DNA of 64,000 bases from Amphirosellinia nigrospora (taxonomy: Eukaryota > Ascomycota > Sordariomycetes > Xylariales > Xylariaceae). Positions 23,372 to 35,128 of this stretch are shown in pieces. The notes beneath the pieces were generated by a model that saw only the letters and a program-made list of their open reading frames with translations, was not told the DNA's origin and ran no database searches. Every line of letters begins with the position of its first letter. Position 1 is the first letter of the stretch. Where the stretch lies: NCBI GenBank assembly GCA_004123355.1, contig SCHM01000005.1:1178001-1242000 (forward strand), in the 5' to 3' direction. The position numbers and the translations under genes are program-made.

Positions 23372-25667
23372 CGTCCGATGCAGAGGTTTTTCGGCCCGTT
23401 AATCTGTCGCACGGTATTATTTATCTCAAAGCGCGATGAGCAATGCCAAGGATTACATAATTGGCGTGCCAAGACATCAGTCTGTATGCGGGGCTATACA
23501 GACTTGCCGCTAAATGCAAAGATTCGATGAATGACAAGCTGTTTTCTTTATTTTCAAGAGAGAACGCATACTAGGGTGAAAACGAGGTTGTAAGTGGTCG
23601 CATTGGATCACGACCTCACTATGGGTCGAAAATAACTTCAAGCCTCAATTGGAAGTAGGGTATCATAGTGAAACTCGTTACTAAATGTTTCTATGGCTGT
23701 AACACACTTTTCTGCTTCCTTACAATTTCTTCGTGTTCTTCAGTGCATTCTTGTTAATCGTTATGCTAAGGCTGCCTGAGTGATTTTGACGCAATAAGCT
23801 TCGCTGTTCCATTCCAGTGTGATACGTGGGGCGGAGTTCGATGCAATGGTCGCCATAGATCAGGTACAACACAAATTGAAAATTGCAGGTGATAGTACTA
23901 CATAGAATCTTAAGGACGAAGATAAATACGCCGAACCAGGTCAAACCTTGTAATAAAAAGGGCTAAGATGGTGATCAGTGGGAAAGCACTCTAAGGCGTC
24001 GCTACCTGCATATTGCAATTCTCACCGCTCCCAGCTCACTTTTCTCATGAGCCAATTTAGGTGAAGCGGTGTCCGCTTGAGGTCACGTTCCCGGACCTCC
24101 GAGTTTATATTCTCCAATGTTTGTGAAGCACCGTCTTATATCCGCTAGAAAGTATCGTGCATGGCTACACCTCCATAACTCTGGTACCATCTTCAAATGA
24201 AACGCGTACCGTCACAATGATGCATGGTTATCTGCCAAGATATGCATACCGTATGGCCGGTGACTCTTTCTATTCCATTTCCAACGAGATGCTCCTCGGC
24301 ACTGCGGCTTGCTGGTGTGATGACGTGAAGTTGGGTAGGATAGAATCTCCAAGACCACCTATTACGATGGGGAACATTCTTTCCCCGGAGGAGTCACGGA
24401 GTCGTATTGTTGGAGTTGCCTATTGTATCTTGTCATTATCACGAGGTTAAGGGATATAACGGAGATAAAAGTATCACAGCCTCAATATTGTTACGTGCCA
24501 AGATGGATATTTATGTTGTCGAAGAGATGGATGTGATTGACATATACCCACCGTGAGGGTACACAGCCTGTCTCTTGTACCTCTATCTACCTTGCAATAT
24601 CAAAGAGGGCAGGTTTAAGGCTAATTCTGTCGTAGTTAGGCGTTAACCGTTTATGGGTACGGTAAGTTCTTAGTAATATCATCGGCGGCGATTAGATTAG
24701 ACGATATGCAGGGCAATCATGCCATTCCCCTCCCGAAAATGGGGGGTTAAACACCCCTCGACTAAATCCCAACCTTAATTATTAGTTCATGATTTGCAGT
24801 AGCGCAATTGATAGCAAATGTTTCCATGACCCTAACGTAGAATCTAAAGCACTTTGCCGTGCTACTAATATCTTAGTGCCCGAGATTCACCTTACTCTAG
24901 ATAGTCTAGCAGCGTGAGTTGGTACGTCCAAAGTCGACTTCAATTCTCGTGCTCGGAGTATATTGCGCTATCAATGACTGTAAATATACCTGGACAGTAG
25001 CCAGGGGTCTTTTAAGTGATCCAGCATTTTGAGTGGACCTCGATTTCGAACCCGAAACCGTGACTCGATTCTACCCGGGATTATGAGTACGCTGTTGCCC
25101 TTCAAACTGCGTCGGCTGAGCTGTGGGGAATTGCCCTGCAGGAATAGTACTAGCATAGCCATATTGGCAAGGCGGTAAGTAATTATTACAGATAATGACG
25201 TTAGATGGGTAATTTCAAGTGTCAGTTTGAGTGACCAGGGCAATATCTTGCGAGAGGGGCCGGTTATACCTCTTAGGGCCGGTCGCTGTGTCGTTATATT
25301 TTCAAGTAAAGAGAATTTGGTAAGCTCAAATTCATCGGACTTAGCATGAATGCCAGCCATATCGCAAGTACGCACAGTACAGAAGAGCCTCAACATCGCA
25401 TTCAGGCAGCAGTACCGCATCAATATTGTGAGATGGGACACGAATTCTGTCGTATAGCGGAACACCGGGCTTTCGGCTCATTGCCCCCACAGGTTGGGCA
25501 TCTGCCGTGCAAAACGTCATGCCAGGAAGAGCTCCCTAGGTAGGGGATATCTCCGCTGTCGAGGTCATATATAATCGACAAAGCAACCCCTTCACTATAC
25601 CTCCTCCAAGCTGCAATTCGCTCTCTTTCTTATTCAACAAGACTCACCTAAAATACGCTTTATTACC
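23372..25667. other. Intergenic region without a supported gene
   Basis: 2.3 kb. Open frames at 23720-23944 (minus), 24157-24450 (plus) and 24971-25465 (minus, 164 codons) have no recognisable motif, signal peptide or intron structure and I do not call them. The last 150 bp before the dehydrogenase are pyrimidine-rich and probably its promoter. Confidence 0.45.
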
Positions 25668-26980
25668 ATGGCTAACATCAAATTCGAAGGCTGGTTAGGC
25701 CACAACCCTGAATCGGCGAATGGCAAGATGGAATGGGGCTCATTTGAACCTAAGAAATGGACCGAGGACGATGTTGATATCGAAATCTCTCATTGCGGGA
25801 TCTGCGGTTCTGACCTCCATGTGCTACGTTCCGGCTGGTTTCCCACCAAATACCGTAAGTGCTCTCTCAACATCGATTCTTCTGGATGGTGATATTAACC
25901 GTCAGTAGCTTGCTGTGTTGGTCATGAAATCGTCGGCAAGGCCGTGCGTGTTGGTAGCAATGTAAAGCATGTCAAGGTGGGCGATCGAGTCGGTGTAGGC
26001 GCGCAAGCCCGAACCTGTCAGCAGCCGGATTGCCCCGAATGCTCCTCTGGCCACGACTCGTATTGCCAACGCCTCATGGTCAATACATACGACTCCTTGT
26101 TTCCCAACAACGAGGGCAAGTCATATGGCGGGTACTCAGATTATAACCGAACAAACCAACAATTCGTAGTTCATATCCCGGATGGATTGAGCTCAGCAGC
26201 CGCGGCACCTATGCTGTGCGGCGGCGTCACAGTATACTCACCATTGAGCGAAACGGGGTTGGCCCTGGGAAGAGTGTCGGAATTGTTGGAGTTGGTGGAC
26301 TTGGACACTTTGGTGTTCTGTTCGCCAAGGCCATGGGCGCCGACAAAGTTCTGGGCATTTCAAGGAAGAACGCCAAGAGAGATGATGTCCTGAAGCTTGG
26401 GGCGGACGAATACATTGCCACTGATGAGGACGAGGACTGGCACAAGAAGCACGCTCGAAGCTGTAAGTCCCCGAATTTCCCGTGGCCTGGGTTATTTTTG
26501 TCTCTCTTCCATACGAGCTGTGTTATTAATCCTGTCTGCAGTGGATGTTATCGTGAGTACGGTTAGCAGTGCCAATATGCCATTAACGAAATATCTCGGT
26601 CTCCTGAAGAGAGGAGGAGAATTTGTCCAAGTAGGGTGAGTTGGTTGAACTAAGATGCCAATTTCCACAATCAGAATCGCGATTTCGAGAGGTAACTAAC
26701 CTAGAACTAGGGCCGCTGATGGAGGCGAATTTCCCCAAGTCAATATCTTCACGCTACTCAGTGGTGGAGTTAAGATAGTTGGCAGCTCTACTGGCGCCCG
26801 TGGGAGATCAAACAAATGCTGCAACTGGCAGCGGATAAGAAGATCAAGCCCTGGATTGAGGAGCGCCCGCTGAAGGAGGCCAACCAGGTCATCCAAGACA
26901 TGAATGAGGGAAAGGCGCGATATAGATACGTGCTGGTGAACGAGAACTTTGAGAAGCATGACACTTCATCCAAGCTGTGA
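25668..26980 (+). CDS. Zinc-dependent alcohol dehydrogenase of the cinnamyl alcohol dehydrogenase (ADH6/ADH7) type
   Basis: Exons 25668-25854, 25909-26462, 26542-26635 and 26711-26980; introns 54, 79 and 75 bp. With two bases restored the length is 1107 nt, 368 aa. Catalytic-zinc ligands lie in CGICGSDLH and GHEIVG; the four-cysteine structural-zinc loop is CQQPDCPECSSGHDSYC. The Rossmann motif is GIVGVGGLGHFG. The family reduces aliphatic and aromatic aldehydes, usually with NADPH, in the cytosol. Breaks: one A missing at 26247 (restores SPLKRNGVGPGKSV) and one G missing at G3 26802-26804 (restores GARGEIKQMLQLAADKKIKP). The second intron acceptor was chosen at 26541 to keep ARSLDVIVSTVSS. 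Confidence 0.9.
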
Positions 26981-27719
26981 ATATTGTGATGGCTCTCTAT
27001 ACACTCAACATTTGTTACTTAGCTGCCGAGGTACCAGTTAGGCCGATCTGTTAGGAGATAGCAATGTGCTTATAATCAATCACAAAATTGAATAAACACT
27101 ACTATAAGTCAAATTTAGCTTAAGTGAAGTTGAACAGACAATCGTCATTATTGATAGGTCAAAACTAGCTGTCTGGTACCTAGGTAAGTATAGGTGCAGT
27201 GCCTGTGCCCCAATAGTGCATTAGGTACTTGGTGTAAAGGTACCTACCATAGGTAACCTTAGAATGGCGCAAAGAATAATCAACATTCTTTGCTCAGAGA
27301 GCATTATTAGCAATTTAATTACTTGTCTCTTAGCTACCAATTAATTAGTTAGTTAGTTAAGTAGTTTTGCCATCTACTTAGTCAATTCAGTAACTAAAAG
27401 GTCCTTAATTATCACTTCCAATTGCAGTGGGCTATTAGTGGCCAACCGACAAGCAGCTGCGCACAGGCTTCCCAAAAGGCATAGACTGTGGGGCGACCCT
27501 CACCGCTTGCTTAGCTCCCAATTAGCTGGTGGGCTTGCTCTAATGCTACAAGGATTCTGCCGGCAAAAAACCCTCCCCGCCTTAAATATTTCAGCAGCAT
27601 CTTCCTGCGCTGATGTAGATGCGACCGCATGAGTGTTTCGCAGCCGCCGAACTTCTTGTCTGTTTTATACCACATCGGAACCTAACCCAACCAATTCTAA
27701 CACAATCAATCGTTTGACC
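26981..27719. other. Intergenic region with TACCTAGG-type motifs and a TTAG repeat
   Basis: 740 bp. It contains GGTACCTAGGTAAG near 27175 and GGTACCTACCATAGGTAACC near 27239, plus a short TTAG/TAGT repeat at about 27340-27362. The plus-strand open frame 27438-27632 has no domain. Promoter of RPF2 at the right end. Confidence 0.45.
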
Positions 27720-28932
27720 ATGCTTCGAGAAATGTGAGTCGGTTCTGCTACTTTCACCGGCTGCGTGTTCTCTTGCTAACTACTTTTTGCCCAGAAAACC
27801 CAAGAATGCGCGGAGCAAGAGGGCTCTAGAGAAGAAGGCCCCAAAGATAGTCGAAAACCCGAAGTCAACCCTATTTCTGTGCGATCATTACCGAGTCCTT
27901 TCTCCTACAACGGGTCTAATGATTTTCGCAGCCGTGGCACAACATGTAGCCAAATCGTGCAGGATGCCCTCGCAGATCTTCATTCACTGCGACAACCGTA
28001 AGTGTTTCTAGGTGCGGTTACTCGATATTCGGTCCTCAGTTCGACTGACAGTGCTGCGGTAGTTTGGCCAAGAAATTCAGCAAGAAGAACGACATCCACC
28101 CATTCGAGGACCCCTCGTCCCTAGTTTTCTTCTCCGAAAAGAACGACACGAGCTTGTTGGTGTTTGGGTCTAGTTCCAAGAAACGCCCCAATACCCTCAC
28201 ATTCGCCCGCACGTTCGCCTCAACCCAGATCCTTGACATGCTTGAGCTTCACATAATACCCGAGACCTTCCGGACACTATCGCAGTTCAAGTCGCGCAAA
28301 TTCGCTGTCGGCCTACGGCCCATGATGTTGTTCTCTGGGACCGCGTGGGATAGCCCCGTCGCCAACGAATATACGATATTAAAGAACATCCTGATTGATA
28401 TGTTTAAGGGCGATACGACTAGTGATAAGATAGACGTTGAGGGATTGCAATATATTGTGTCTGTGGCGGCCGATGAACCCGCTGGCGATAATGCCAAGCC
28501 TACTGTCCACCTACGGCTATATCTTCTCGATACCAAGAGAAGTGGTCAAAGGCTACCGCGCATCGAATTAGAGGAAATGGGTCCGGTTAGTTATACCTGT
28601 AACCCTACGCTATTACGTATTTCGTGATTATTAAAATAACGTTTGCTGACCCCGGGCTCTAGAGGATGGATTTCCGTATAGGTCGCAGTCAGCAGCCAGA
28701 CGAAGCAGTCTGGAAGGAGGCCTTGAAGAAGCCTAAGGCGGGCGAAGAAAAGACCAAGAAAAACATCTCGACAGATATCATGGGCGACAAGATGGGCAGA
28801 ATCCACTTAGGTAAACAGGATTTGAGTGATTTGCAGACGAGGAAGATGAAGGGTCTGAAGCGTGACCGTGACCTTGAAAGCGGAAATGGTGCGGCGGATG
28901 ACGACGATGCACAGAAGAGGCGGAAGAAATAG
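27720..28932 (+). CDS. RPF2: Ribosome biogenesis protein RPF2 (Brix domain)
   Basis: Five exons: 27720-27733, 27795-27878, 27932-27997, 28063-28585 and 28663-28932 (957 nt, 318 aa, frame intact). The first exon is 14 nt, giving MLREI; the protein goes on KPKNARSKRALEKKAPKIVE, the Rpf2 N-terminus. The Brix domain is clear: KKNDIHPFEDPSSLVFFSEK, NDTSLLVFGSSSKKRPN, and near its end LPRIELEEMGPRMDFRIGR. The C-terminal conserved tail (DIMGDKMGRIHLGKQDL, TRKMKGLK) and a basic end (KRRKK) complete the match. Rpf2 binds Rrs1 and loads the 5S RNP onto pre-60S particles in the nucleolus. Intron 2 has a weak GTGCGA donor, but the reading frame and the family sequence (TLFLRGTTCS) fix it. Confidence 0.94.
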
Positions 28933-29249
28933 TCCAAACGAGATGACCTGTAATACCACGATTACCTACAGCACGCAGCTGTAAACGATACCTTTTTACC
29001 ACATCGGCAATTGAGTGGGGAGTTATAAAATTCTACTATACACATATCTTACAGGCGTATCTCTGCATCCAGTGGCCCAGACACACTCCAGCAGCAAGTG
29101 TCAGTTGTATGGCATGAAGAGGTTTTTGGCCAACAGTATCCCCGGGGCACAATTCGTAGTGCCTGCCGGCTCCGTGCCACCCAATTCTACTCTCGCCTCA
29201 TTCTTCCAGAGCTTCATGTCGTAACCTTATTCATTATCACTTACTGTCA
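28933..29249. other. Convergent 3' intergenic region
   Basis: 317 bp between the RPF2 stop and the stop of the small minus-strand gene. Nothing beyond 3' untranslated sequence is seen. Confidence 0.5.
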
Positions 29250-29658
29250 CTACTGCTGGCCAGCTTTGAATTCCTGGTACAGCCGTCCAACAGCCTTGCG
29301 GCCTTCATTGCTGCCTCGAATCCACTCCTCCGGTGTGAACAGGTCGAATAGCCCGACTTTATTGAGGAGCGGTAGCGCAGCTTTGAAGCTAGTCTCCAGC
29401 GTCTCGGTCTTGGCCGTGTCGCCGGCTGCATGTGCTGTATTGTAGGCCCGGATATTGACTAGGAGAGCTCTGGGTTCGGAGACGAGGGTTAGTGTGGGTG
29501 AAGAGGAGCAATGAGTAGCATGCATTACCGACGACGGTCCCGGTTTGCACTTTGCTGCCGTCCGGAAGCGTGATTTCTGGGAACTTGGCACCCAGTGTGG
29601 TCGAGTTTAGGTCCGAGAGGGCGCTGCCGCTGGCGGAATTGGGGGTTTGTGATGCCAT
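29250..29658 (-). CDS. Small conserved fungal protein of unknown function (possibly DUF7709 type)
   Basis: Exons 29658-29529 and 29467-29250 with a 61-bp intron (GTAATG donor; acceptor AG at 29469-29468) give 348 nt, 115 aa. The N-terminus is Ser/Thr-rich; then come LPDGSKVQTGTV, ALLVNIRAYN and a helical C-terminal half (LETSFKAALPLLNKVGLFDL, then FTPEEWIRGSNEGRKAVGRL). There is no signal peptide or membrane segment. I remember this arrangement from small ascomycete proteins of 100-120 aa but know no function, and the DUF number is from memory. The nearby TAG after CCCAG rules out the acceptor two bases upstream. Confidence 0.7.
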
Positions 29659-30344
29659 GGTGATGGTGGCGTTTTGAGGCTCTAGTCGTGGTTTACTCAG
29701 GTCTCAATTGTAATGTTAGGATTCTTTCTTTCACTCTGATTTCATTTATACCACAATGTTAGGCGGGTGAGATGAGTCATTGGGTTCACGTGAGAGTAAC
29801 TTATAATAATATAATTACATAATAATCTCTTCTCTTACAAGGTACTTTGAGTCATATACCTCATGCTTTCGGAATAAATCCAGCTTGTATTTACTTAGAA
29901 GGACGCTAACTTGCGTCATCTTACGATGAGTGGGACGGTTGGGCGGCGAACAGTTACGAATATGCAGCAGGTTAAACGGACAATTTTTACACTGCTAACA
30001 AGTTACGTCTGACATATGAACCGTCAGCCAAGGATAACTAAACTGTGGGTAAGAGCAGAGTGCGAAAATCAATATTCCATCTTTATATTCCAAATGGATT
30101 GCAAGTTATCAGGTCTACCTCAATACCTACTAGTGTACCCTAGCTCTCCACACCTAGCATCGCCAGGGTTTCCCATCAATGCAAAGCAAAAAGGATCCAA
30201 TACTATATATTTAGATTCCCTCTCTACTAATTACAACTACTGCCGCGTATGCTGCTGATACAGCGTTGACAACCTATTGTCGCTAAACGGCCTCGGGATA
30301 TAAGTAGTCATGTCACTAACCTCTTTCCCACCGCTAACGCCGAG
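29659..30344. other. Intergenic region
   Basis: 686 bp between the start of the small gene and the stop of the DUF2264 gene. A chance open frame lies at 30016-30258. No repeats or RNA genes recognised. Confidence 0.45.
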
Positions 30345-32528
30345 TTATTTATATTTGGCTACTTCTCTTAACTTGTCTTGAACCAGCATCATATGATCAG
30401 GTAACGCTTGCCATAATTTTAATAGTTCTTCGGGCGTCCTTGTCGATGAACGCGTGACAGCGAAGACCCCAGTGGCCATCCACGCACTTGCTTTGCTGTT
30501 GTGGGACTCAATGCGGTCGCCTATGATCTCAGGATAGTTGACGCATAAAACGGTATAGGAAGAAGGAATGACGGTTCGGGACGCTATGATGTTGGTGTTC
30601 GGGTCTGCTTTGATGAACACGCTTCGGCTCGAAGACATCGGCCCGGTTTCTAAGGTGTTATCCGCGAAGAGCCGCGTCACGTCTCGAACCCCGCTGGCAC
30701 CAGCATCTGTCACCAGCAAGCAAGTTCCCTCTTGATCTTGCCACCAGCCTGGGGTCTTGCCCCATTCCAGCTTGTCAGTGGTCACACAAGGCGTTTCGTA
30801 TAAGGAGCCACCGCCCGGTAATCTTTCTGAGATCGCAAATCCACTATCTACGCCATAAAGCTCCGTGAGGCGATCCCTGTCTGCGGAGTCGAAGCAGAAT
30901 TCGTGTAGACGTAGATGCCAACCAGACCAAGACCGGATAGGCGGCACAAGTGTAGTTTTAACAACCAGGCCTACATCTCTCCAAGGTTTCCAGCTGCTAT
31001 GCAGTACTGGGGTTGTCTCGGAAGCAAGCTCGAGAGCCGAGAAGCGTACATCGAATGGGTCCCAGCGAGTCCTCCATGTGTCACCACCATCTCGGCTCAG
31101 ACATAGAACGCTATCGGGTGCTACTTGCTCAAGAGTCAAGTCTGTGGGGACGCTGAAACCGAACGCTGCCGAATAGGCGAATTTCCCGTATTTTGCTTCT
31201 CTACCCTTATGAGGTTTGCTGGTATATTGTCCCGAAGAAATTAGGAAGTTATGCTCCGGCGTGTTACATAATATGTGCCTCGGTGCCTGCACACTGGCAC
31301 AGAGGGGTAAATCTGCGTGAGGATTCGCCCCGTAAAGGGGATGTGGGAGTTCCTTACTAGCCCAAAACGGATGATTTTGAGGAATCCCGATAGCTGTTAG
31401 TGTCTTGAGACACCAATACACGGACTGCGGCGAGTTGTACATTTCAGCTAGGTACATATTGGGGTAGGTGAAACCGATATTAAGAGTCCCGTCAGTGTTG
31501 AAGATATCCGGATACATTGCCCACCAACGCATGTGTCTGAGAAGTATACCTTTCACGGTGCCCAAGTCGTTAAGTGGCGATGGAAGTTCGACACCAGCAT
31601 TTATGACAGCGGGCCAAAAGGCCGCGAAAGCGAACCTGTATGTTAGACTTCGGCCGAATGGTATGGCGGCACCTGATTACAATGTCAGTTAGAATATCAT
31701 GGCTCGAATGCGAGTACTCATACCGTCCGAATTAAAGTACCTAAAGAAGGATAATGCGAAGCTCTTAGCCTGTGATCGATATTTATCAGCCCTAGCAGGA
31801 TTGATCTCCGAGGCGAACCGAATGAAGAGGAGTTGTGCAAACTGGATAGCAAAGCTGCCTGAGTAATAGTCAGCTTGTCTCCGGTCGTCTCCCCAAGGAC
31901 CATCACTCGACCATCCATCTCCTTGATAGAATGAATCGAGGGCCTCTAAATCATTATCGATGTTGGGTTTGACGGCTTCCAAGGGCACGCCTAGAGCTTT
32001 CACGAGAGCAAGGTTGACAAATACCCTAAACCATCGCCAATTGTTTAGTGGCATCTGCCGAACATTGATCTGTTGCAGCCAATTGACCAAATTTGATCTC
32101 GCAGTCTCATCCTTTGAGAAACTGAAGTGAGAAGGAGATACCAGAAGCGCGTAAGCTATGGATTCCATCTCGACCATGCGTTGATCAGAATCACCCACAT
32201 CGCCCCAATACTCAGGAGACGCTGGGTCTACTCCATTTCTCAGACCAGTAATCCATGACTCTAGGTCAAGATCCTGCAGATCTGTGAGAAAATTGGAGTC
32301 CCGGGCCTTCAAATTTAAAAGCTCTGCCACCGCCCAGAGAGGTCGCGCAAACCCTTCTAGCTGCGCTGCTGTTTCGCTGAAGCCTGCGCCAGTTGCTGTG
32401 GCAATCTTGATCCTAGCTTTACCAAGGGACTTGTATCTTTCAAGAGGCCTCAGTAGCGATACTGTAGCCTTGACAAGATCATCAAATGACTCGAAAGCGT
32501 TATCCGAAAAGCCTTCAAGTGCTGGCAT
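30345..32528 (-). CDS. DUF2264 family protein, putative carbohydrate-active enzyme
   Basis: Exons 32528-31724 and 31672-30345 with one 51-bp intron; 2133 nt, 710 aa, frame intact. The family is recognised from the N-terminus ([28 protein letters not shown]), the repeated aromatic helices ([38 protein letters not shown]) and [14 protein letters not shown] after the intron. The pattern suggests an alpha/alpha toroid followed by a beta-rich half. No signal peptide is seen, so it is probably intracellular. DUF2264 proteins have been discussed as uronic-acid-active hydrolases, but I am not sure of that assignment. Position next to an MFS transporter and a GH88 gene supports a role in oligosaccharide breakdown. 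The frame extends upstream to an ATG at 32699, but those 57 residues do not resemble the family. Confidence 0.85.
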
Positions 32529-32782
32529 TCTGGGTGGGGTTCTGGACAACGCGACGAGGTGGGGAAGATTGATAAAGCAATGGTAGTTGATGTAGTATCT
32601 ACCTACTTTCGCAAGACTCGTTTGAGGCCAATACGCATATTTAACTAGCCGCTCTCGGGGTTCGGGATATTGAGACACGAACTGGCAGTATGCAGCCATT
32701 TGAAAAGTACCAACAACTACCTAAATAGCCAGATGCCGTGCTTGTTTATAGCATTTCTCATTAAACCTCTAACTAAACACAA

Positions 32783-34598
32783 CTAGACCCTCTCTGTTTG
32801 GTTATTGTCCTCAATTTGCGCAATATCTTCTACTTTTCCCGCTACTCTCATAGCCTCAGCATGGTCGTCAAGCGCTGTGCCTTCTTTTGGTCTCGGTTCC
32901 ATAGATACTGCCCAGTCATGAATGCCGCCCAAAATAAAACAACGAAAGTGGTGTTTACAGAGAAGCCTTTGAGCCATCGTGGTGCTAGAAACTGTTAGCG
33001 CAAGATTCATCCGAGCCATAGACCGAAACATACCCTCAAAACTGGGAAGACGGTAATCGGGTAGAAACTGAAGAAGGCCCATCCCAAAGTCATCTACGTT
33101 AAGTTAGCTCGAACCTGCTATGAAGATATCCCGCTCCCCGTGCTTACCATCGCGCCAGTAGAGAAACCTCTCGCTTCGTTGTCGTCTTTCATAATGATGT
33201 TGACCCAAGGAAACAAATAGGGGTTACTGCTGACGTTGTACCGAGGAGATACCAAGCCGTGACTGCAAGCATTAGAGAAATCATCCGATTGAGAATGAAG
33301 TACCAGTAGCTTACACTTCATTCCTCGAGGGATGTCCCATATAAGGAGGGAGATGTTACTAAACAGTAGAATCCCACACACAACGGATAGAATGATCCAA
33401 AGTGGGTATACCATACAGAAGGATGTCGCCAGAATACCTGTAACAATGGCGACAGCTTGAACACCGGTAGGGTAGACATTGACTTGCCACTGTTCGAAAG
33501 CTCCGAATTCATCTTTCTCATACTTTAGCCACAGTGCCATCTGGCCGGTCACATAGGAGGATGACTGGAAACTTGAGAATCGTCAGCCACCAAGTTCAAT
33601 TAAAGAACTGAACTGACTTACAAAACGTAAGCTATGACAGCAACATAGAAGTGCCAATGTGTAAAGACGCGCTTCAACATTCGCTTGCCTATCCTCCTGC
33701 TTTCTCTAACGCCGTCATCGCGCATCCGCTTCCGAGCCAGCTTTTGCTCACCCTCTGTCAGCCACCACACTTTCGGACTAAATGGTAAACCCGGAAAGAG
33801 GAAGTATCCCGCAATAGCGATGGGAAGGCTGATCAACCCGTCGATGAGGAAGAGCCATCGCCAGCCGGACAACCCAGCTACGCCGTGCAGGTTCCTGGAC
33901 GCGGCGACCTGGAGATAATTGCCGAAGAGAGAGCCCAAGTTACTGGAAATATACCACACGCCACATCTCTTGAATGTTTCGTCCGCGCGATACCAAGACG
34001 TGAGAATGTAGATGCTACCATTTGAAGCTGGCGTTTCTAGTATTCCGAGAAGAAACCGCAGGCCATATATGTGCGGCGCACTTTTTAGACGGCTTTGAGT
34101 AAATGTTAGGATCGACCATAATACTTCCATGGTAGGGACGTAATATCTCGTTAGGTGTGGCCTCGAAATAATCAACATGGAAGGGATCTCAAACACCAGG
34201 TATCCGATATTGTAGAAAGTGCCGAATAACGAATATCTGATTACTATTAGTACTAGTTGAAGATGTAGAAATCTCTATAACTAACTCATTTCCTTGGAGA
34301 TTCAACTCCTCCTTCATGCCCGAGACATACGCTGTGTTAAGGTTGGACTGATCGAGCCATTTGATGAAGAACATGAGGCAGCATAGAGGAAGGATGATGC
34401 AATCCTGTTTCCTGAGAAGCCTTCGTTCTTCGTCTGAGTAATGATTCGGGTACCAGTCGAAGATGTAGAGCCATGCCCACCATAAGGACTTCACTGGGGC
34501 TTCGTTGAGGAACTTGGTATAGGATCGGTCTCTTCAATAGCACCTAAACCCCTGACTGGGTCGGACACAGTATTCGTTCGATTTTCAGATGGGCCCAT
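32783..34598 (-). CDS. MFS transporter, anion:cation symporter (Dal5/allantoate permease) family
   Basis: Six exons: 34598-34286, 34236-33622, 33571-33315, 33262-33148, 33093-33034 and 32991-32783; introns of 42-54 bp. With three bases restored it is 1572 nt, 523 aa, the usual size. Motifs of the Dal5 group are present: [20 protein letters not shown] in the first helix region, [44 protein letters not shown], and [11 protein letters not shown]. The C-terminal cytosolic tail is acidic. Members import carboxylated compounds such as allantoate, nicotinate and uronates. Breaks: G4 34496-34499 (C missing in the coding strand), A3 33211-33213, and near 32869. The start at 34598 requires the first repair; without it the frame opens at 34494. 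It lies 254 bp from the DUF2264 gene start, same strand. Confidence 0.88.
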
Positions 34599-35128
34599 AG
34601 CATCCAATTGAGAACAATCTGCTCTTAAGACGCAGTTTATTTTAATTTTAATTCTTTAGCTCGAATATCGAACGTAAGGCGGACCTTAGATAGGTATCTG
34701 TCTCTGCAGACCTCCTAACCCCAAATACACATGAACTAATTAACGGCACATACCGGTGCAATGGCCCTCTGTCGCTCCCCCACACTCTATGGCCTAGGGT
34801 ATATCGTTCCCCGCGGGGTATGTCACGCCAAGCAGCTGTTGTAACTTGAGTGATCTACGGCTTCGGGGACTCGGGGTAAAATGTCACGAACCTCGGTCTA
34901 TGGAGCCTCAAGCTTGGAGAGGGCCACGCAGTTTCAGTTAATTATGGTCATCCATAGAATACTGGTAACTATTCCTGTCTTTTTGTATACCTAACTAGAT
35001 CGTAACTTCCACTCTCGTAACGCTGTCGTGTGCGCTGTTTATGTAGCTAATTCAATACTCGTTTAGATTTCTCTCACTCAGGTTCTAAGGAACCAGGCGG
35101 CTATACAGCTCTATGTAAGACGTTGATA
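34599..35128. promoter_or_regulatory. Divergent promoter between the MFS transporter and GH88 genes
   Basis: 530 bp separating divergent starts of two genes that plausibly act on the same substrate. Contains CGGGG/CCCCG-type GC-rich patches (around 34810 and 34860) that could be Zn2Cys6 sites. No coding signal. Confidence 0.45.

Noticed and set aside
24971-25465. 164-codon minus-strand open frame
   Set aside because: No recognisable motif, ordinary intergenic composition and no neighbouring promoter or family support.
32529-32699. 57-residue N-terminal extension of the DUF2264 protein
   Set aside because: The family starts at the [10 protein letters not shown] segment; the extension has no similarity that I recognise.
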